A DNA stretch of 64,000 nucleotides, taken from the NCBI GenBank assembly GCA_044226865.1, contig JBGAGE010000004.1:124001-188000 (forward strand). Reading direction: 5' to 3'. Source of the stretch: TMP-86 sp044226865. Its GTDB lineage: Bacteria > Pseudomonadota > Gammaproteobacteria > Steroidobacterales > Steroidobacteraceae. Of the stretch, positions 61,438-64,000 are shown in pieces (the stretch's first letter is position 1; each line of letters begins with the position of its first letter). Position numbers and translations under genes: made by a program. The notes beneath the pieces are model-generated. The model was not told the DNA's origin, searched no databases, and saw only the letters and a list, made by a program, of their open reading frames with translations.

Positions 61438-62683
61438 GTGCCCACTGCTGGTTGAAGATCCGCAGCGCCGCCAGCGCGCTGTTCACGCCGTCCTCGTGGA
61501 ATCCGTATCCCCAGTATGCGCCACAATAATGGGTGCGGCGCACGCCGCTGATCTCGGCATGGCGCGCCTGCGCCGCCACCGCCGCGGTGGTGTACACCGG
61601 ATGATGATAGACGAAGCGGCGCAGCACGCGGGATTCGTCCACATCCGCCGATCGGTTCAAGGTCACCATGAACTGCACCGGAGCGCGCAGGGTCTGCAGG
61701 ATGTTCATGTTGTAGGTGACGGTGACGCGTTCGTACTGCTCGATGGGCAGGTGATAATTCCAGGCGGCCCGTGCCAGCGGGCGGCGCGGCATCAGGCGCT
61801 CGTCGGTGTGCAACAGGGCTTCATTCGCCTGGTAGCCGATGGCGCCCAGCACGGCCGATTCCTCCGCCGAAGGATCCGACAGCAAACGCAGCGCCTGGTC
61901 GCTGTGGCAGGCGAGGAACACCTGGTCGAAATGCTCCACATCGCCCGCGCGCGTGCGCACCGCCACCTGGTGCGGCTGGCGCTGGATGGAGGCCACCGGC
62001 GTGCTTAACCGGATCCCGCGCGCCAGCGGTGCGGACAGGCGCTTCATGTACTCGCGCGACCCGCCTTGGATCACCCGCCAGGTGGGGCGGTCGTCGACGC
62101 TTAGGAAACCGTGATTGGAAAAGAACTCCACGAAGTAGCGCGCCGGAAAATGCAGCATGTCCAGCGGCCGGGATGACCAGATCGCGGCGCCCATCGGAAT
62201 GATGTAGTGGTCCACGAAGTAGCGCGAATATCCCTGGCGGTCCAGGTACTGCTCCAGCGTGAGGGTGGCGGTCGCATCGTCGAGCAGGGCGGGCGCCTCG
62301 CGGTTGAAGCGCAGGATGTCGCGCACCATGCGCAGGAAGGAGGGCCTGACGAGGTTGCGGCGTTGCGCAAACAAGGAATTGATCGAGGTGCCGTTGTATT
62401 CGAGGTCGGATTGTTCGCAGCGCACGCTGAAACTCATGGCGCTGGGTTGCCAGGCCACGCCGAGCTCATCCAGCAAGGCGATGAAATTCGGGTAGGTCCA
62501 ATCGTTGAAGACGATGAAGCCGGTGTCGATGGCGTACTGCCGGCCCGCATGCTCCACGTCCACGGTATTGGTGTGTCCGCCCACGTAGTCCGCGGCTTCG
62601 AACACCGTGACTTGGTGGTCGCGGCTCAGCCGATAGGCGGCGGTCATTCCGGATATACCGGACCCGATTACTGCGATTCGCAT
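61406..62683 (-). CDS. FAD-dependent oxidoreductase (amine oxidase-like, COG2907 type)
   Basis: A 425-residue flavoprotein. Dinucleotide-binding motif AVIGSGISGMTAAYRLSRDHQVTVFEAADYVGGHTNTV at the N-terminus, FIVFNDWTYPNFIALLDELGV, and a C-terminal THYCGAYWGYGFHEDGVNSALAAL that closes the FAD site. Proposed to desaturate or oxidise acyl chains in this type of lipid cluster. Overlaps DUF1365. Confidence 0.88.
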   Translation of the reverse strand: MRIAVIGSGISGMTAAYRLSRDHQVTVFEAADYVGGHTNTVDVEHAGRQYAIDTGFIVFNDWTYPNFIALLDELGVAWQPSAMSFSVRCEQSDLEYNGTSINSLFAQRRNLVRPSFLRMVRDILRFNREAPALLDDATATLTLEQYLDRQGYSRYFVDHYIIPMGAAIWSSRPLDMLHFPARYFVEFFSNHGFLSVDDRPTWRVIQGGSREYMKRLSAPLARGIRLSTPVASIQRQPHQVAVRTRAGDVEHFDQVFLACHSDQALRLLSDPSAEESAVLGAIGYQANEALLHTDERLMPRRPLARAAWNYHLPIEQYERVTVTYNMNILQTLRAPVQFMVTLNRSADVDESRVLRRFVYHHPVYTTAAVAAQARHAEISGVRRTHYCGAYWGYGFHEDGVNSALAALRIFNQQWAHAQPDLQRVG

Positions 62684-62829
62684 GCGCTGGGTGATCCCTC
62701 GACGCGCCTTGTTGCGGCGTACTTGGTGTTATTCGTCCGGCCGCCAACGGCGGATGCACCCGGGCGCCGTTATTTTGCTCAAGGCGCCGGCCGAACGCCA
62801 CCGCGGGCGCGAAACAGGCGGGCGGGGCC

Positions 62830-62847
62830 GGGCGCCGAAGGGCGCCC
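62830..62847. terminator. GC-rich hairpin after the desaturase gene
   Basis: GGGCGCC (62830-62836) and GGCGCCC (62841-62847) form a perfect 7-bp stem with a 4-base loop, 31 bp past the desaturase stop. No U-run follows on the minus strand, so it may attenuate rather than end transcription. Confidence 0.4.
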
Positions 62848-62877
62848 ACGGCGGGGCTGCCGGGTCCGCCGCAGCCG

Positions 62878-63837
62878 TTACAGCCGGCGTGCGCTGTCGC
62901 GGATGGAGGCCGGTACGGGGTTCAGGTCCCAGATCAGGCCGGTAAAGGACAGGACCTTGAGCAGGTAGTAGGTGATGTCCACCTCCCACCAATAAAAGCC
63001 CTGGCGCACCGAGGACGGGTAGTGGTGGTGATTGTTGTGCCAGCCCTCGCCCAGGGTGAGCAGCGCCAGCCAGACATTGTTGCGGCTGTCATCGTTGGTG
63101 CGGTAGCGCTGCCGCCCAAACACATGCGACAGGGAGTTGATGGTATAGGTGCCGTGATAGGTGGCCACCGTGGAGATGAAAAACCCCCACACCAGCAACT
63201 GCCAGCCGTCGGTGCCCAGGCCCGGCGCGAAGGCATCGAGGGCCACGCCAAGTCCGAATATCGCCACCGCCAGCATCACCGGCACGAAGATGTCGAAGCG
63301 GTCCAGGAAGCGCAATTCCGGGTATTCCATCAGGTCCTTGACCCGTTTCAGGTCAGGGGCGAAATGCTTGCCCGACAGGAACCAGCCCATGTGGCTCCAC
63401 CAGAATCCCTGCTGGCGGGGCGAATGCACGTCATTGGGCTTATCGGAGAAGGCATGGTGATGGCGATGATGCGCCGCCCACCAGATGGGGCCGCGTTGAA
63501 CCGCGGAGGCGCCGAGGACGCCGAACAGGAATTGCGCGGCACGCGAGGTCTTGAAGCTGCGGTGCGAGAAATAGCGATGGTAGAAGCCCGTGATGGCAAA
63601 CATGCGCACCAGGTACATCACCACCGCCGCGCCCAGGGCAAACCAGCTGAATCCGACCGCGAACACGGCCAGGCAGGCCAGGTGCATGCCCAGGAACGGC
63701 GCCACCCGCGCCCAGTCCACGCGGTGATCGGCATTATGTCCGGTGCTGGTGGGGGTGTTGTCGAACCATCGCTTGATGGTCCGCAGCAGGCGCAGGCCGG
63801 GGGAGACCCGCTCGGGCGGGTCGGAGTGAACAATCAT
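62878..63837 (-). CDS. Acyl-CoA delta-9-type fatty acid desaturase
   Basis: A 319-residue membrane di-iron desaturase. Three histidine boxes are present: HRYFSH, HHRHHH (in WAAHHRHHHAFSD) and HNNHHH (in EGWHNNHHHYPSS). Four hydrophobic segments surround them. It introduces a double bond in acyl chains, giving the substrate the downstream CFA-family methyltransferase would need. First gene of the leftward lipid cluster. Confidence 0.92.
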   Translation of the reverse strand: MIVHSDPPERVSPGLRLLRTIKRWFDNTPTSTGHNADHRVDWARVAPFLGMHLACLAVFAVGFSWFALGAAVVMYLVRMFAITGFYHRYFSHRSFKTSRAAQFLFGVLGASAVQRGPIWWAAHHRHHHAFSDKPNDVHSPRQQGFWWSHMGWFLSGKHFAPDLKRVKDLMEYPELRFLDRFDIFVPVMLAVAIFGLGVALDAFAPGLGTDGWQLLVWGFFISTVATYHGTYTINSLSHVFGRQRYRTNDDSRNNVWLALLTLGEGWHNNHHHYPSSVRQGFYWWEVDITYYLLKVLSFTGLIWDLNPVPASIRDSARRL

Positions 63838-63929
63838 GCGTACTCGTTCTAGGTGGAGCCGCCGTCACGGCGACGGCGGCATTCTACTGAAATTCCGGCC
63901 GAGTTGGCCGCCGGCGGCCGTGGTCCCGA

Positions 63930-64000
63930 TCAGGTTGCGGCGCGCAGGGCGGCAATGCGCTCATCCAGTGGCGGATGGCTCATGAACAGGCGGGCAAGGC
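63930..64000 (-). CDS. htpX: C-terminal end of M48 metalloprotease HtpX (gene continues outside window)
   Basis: The last 23 codons read LARLFMSHPPLDERIAALRAAT and stop. A LFxxHPPxxERIxxLR end is characteristic of HtpX-type membrane zinc proteases involved in membrane protein quality control. Everything upstream, including HExxH, lies beyond the right edge. Confidence 0.78.
   Translation of the reverse strand, partial: LARLFMSHPPLDERIAALRAAT

Noticed and set aside
1..64000. CRISPR arrays, cas genes or rRNA genes
   Set aside because: No regularly spaced short repeats with unique spacers and no rRNA-like stretches were found. The only tandem repeats are the IS21 end repeats and the mini-hairpins.

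Overview
This is a high-GC stretch of a proteobacterial chromosome. Gene content points to Gammaproteobacteria, most likely near the Xanthomonadales/Steroidobacterales/Nevskiales. The support is family-level resemblance only: many TonB-dependent receptors, an Uup-type ABC-F ATPase, MprF paired with an AcvB-type hydrolase, a DUF2897 protein, HtpX, and the DUF1365/CFA/desaturase lipid cluster. No rRNA is present, so the placement is tentative.

Region 1 (1-9785) is a metal/oxyanion block on the plus strand. It holds two adjacent but diverged ChrB-type proteins, a ChrA chromate transporter, an exported DUF1080-like protein, a complete binding-protein ABC importer (lipoprotein, double-length permease, ATPase), an orphan chrB 5' fragment and a TonB-dependent receptor. 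A convergent EamA/DMT permease with a duplicated histidine-rich tail closes it.

Region 2 (9786-15140) is mobile and scarred. It has an intact IS21-family element with exact ends and a 7-bp target duplication, a Phd/YefM-ParE toxin-antitoxin pair, a tRNA-Ser-like 3' fragment beside a truncated tyrosine integrase (an att scar), and a BrnT-BrnA pair.

Region 3 (15141-24362) holds two metal-uptake loci. The first is a siderophore-type TonB receptor with a PepSY membrane protein; the 3' tip of a lost second receptor lies between them. The second looks copper-linked: two divergent Met-rich DUF2946 paralogues, a copper-uptake-associated protein, another PepSY protein and another TonB receptor.

Region 4 (24439-26547) is an ars operon read leftwards: arsR, a wrecked arsI/cadI-like gene, arsC and acr3, with an operator palindrome at the arsR start.

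Region 5 (26600-39820) is mixed metabolism and regulation. It contains a DUF2785 protein, two Cys/Met-type PLP enzymes, an SDR, an exported amidohydrolase, a second Chr-family transporter with an odd 5' end, an XRE-cupin regulator, a half-size permease, a flavin-binding protein, a VOC-TetR operon with a clear operator, a DUF1214 protein and a Bcr/CflA-type MFS pump.

Region 6 (40006-49488) starts with tRNA-Arg(ACG) followed by a run of mini-hairpins. Two aminotransferases follow, then a striking module: DUF3034 protein, exported truncated haemoglobin, exported cupredoxin-like protein and a membrane HAMP-GGDEF-EAL protein with a dead GGDEF site. Uup and a small conserved protein complete it.

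Region 7 (49591-64000) is envelope and lipid biology: mprF-acvB, an IclR regulator, photolyase, ferredoxin-NADP reductase, TesB, DUF2897, a 0.7-kb gene-free stretch with two very long near-perfect inverted repeats, a GNAT acetyltransferase, the CFA-like methyltransferase/DUF1365/FAD oxidoreductase/desaturase cluster, and the C-terminal tip of HtpX at the right edge.

The best candidates for undescribed biology are the haemoglobin-cupredoxin-DUF3034-EAL module, the chromate cluster fused to an ABC importer and TonB receptor, the copper DUF2946/PepSY locus, and the long inverted repeats at 58099-58760.
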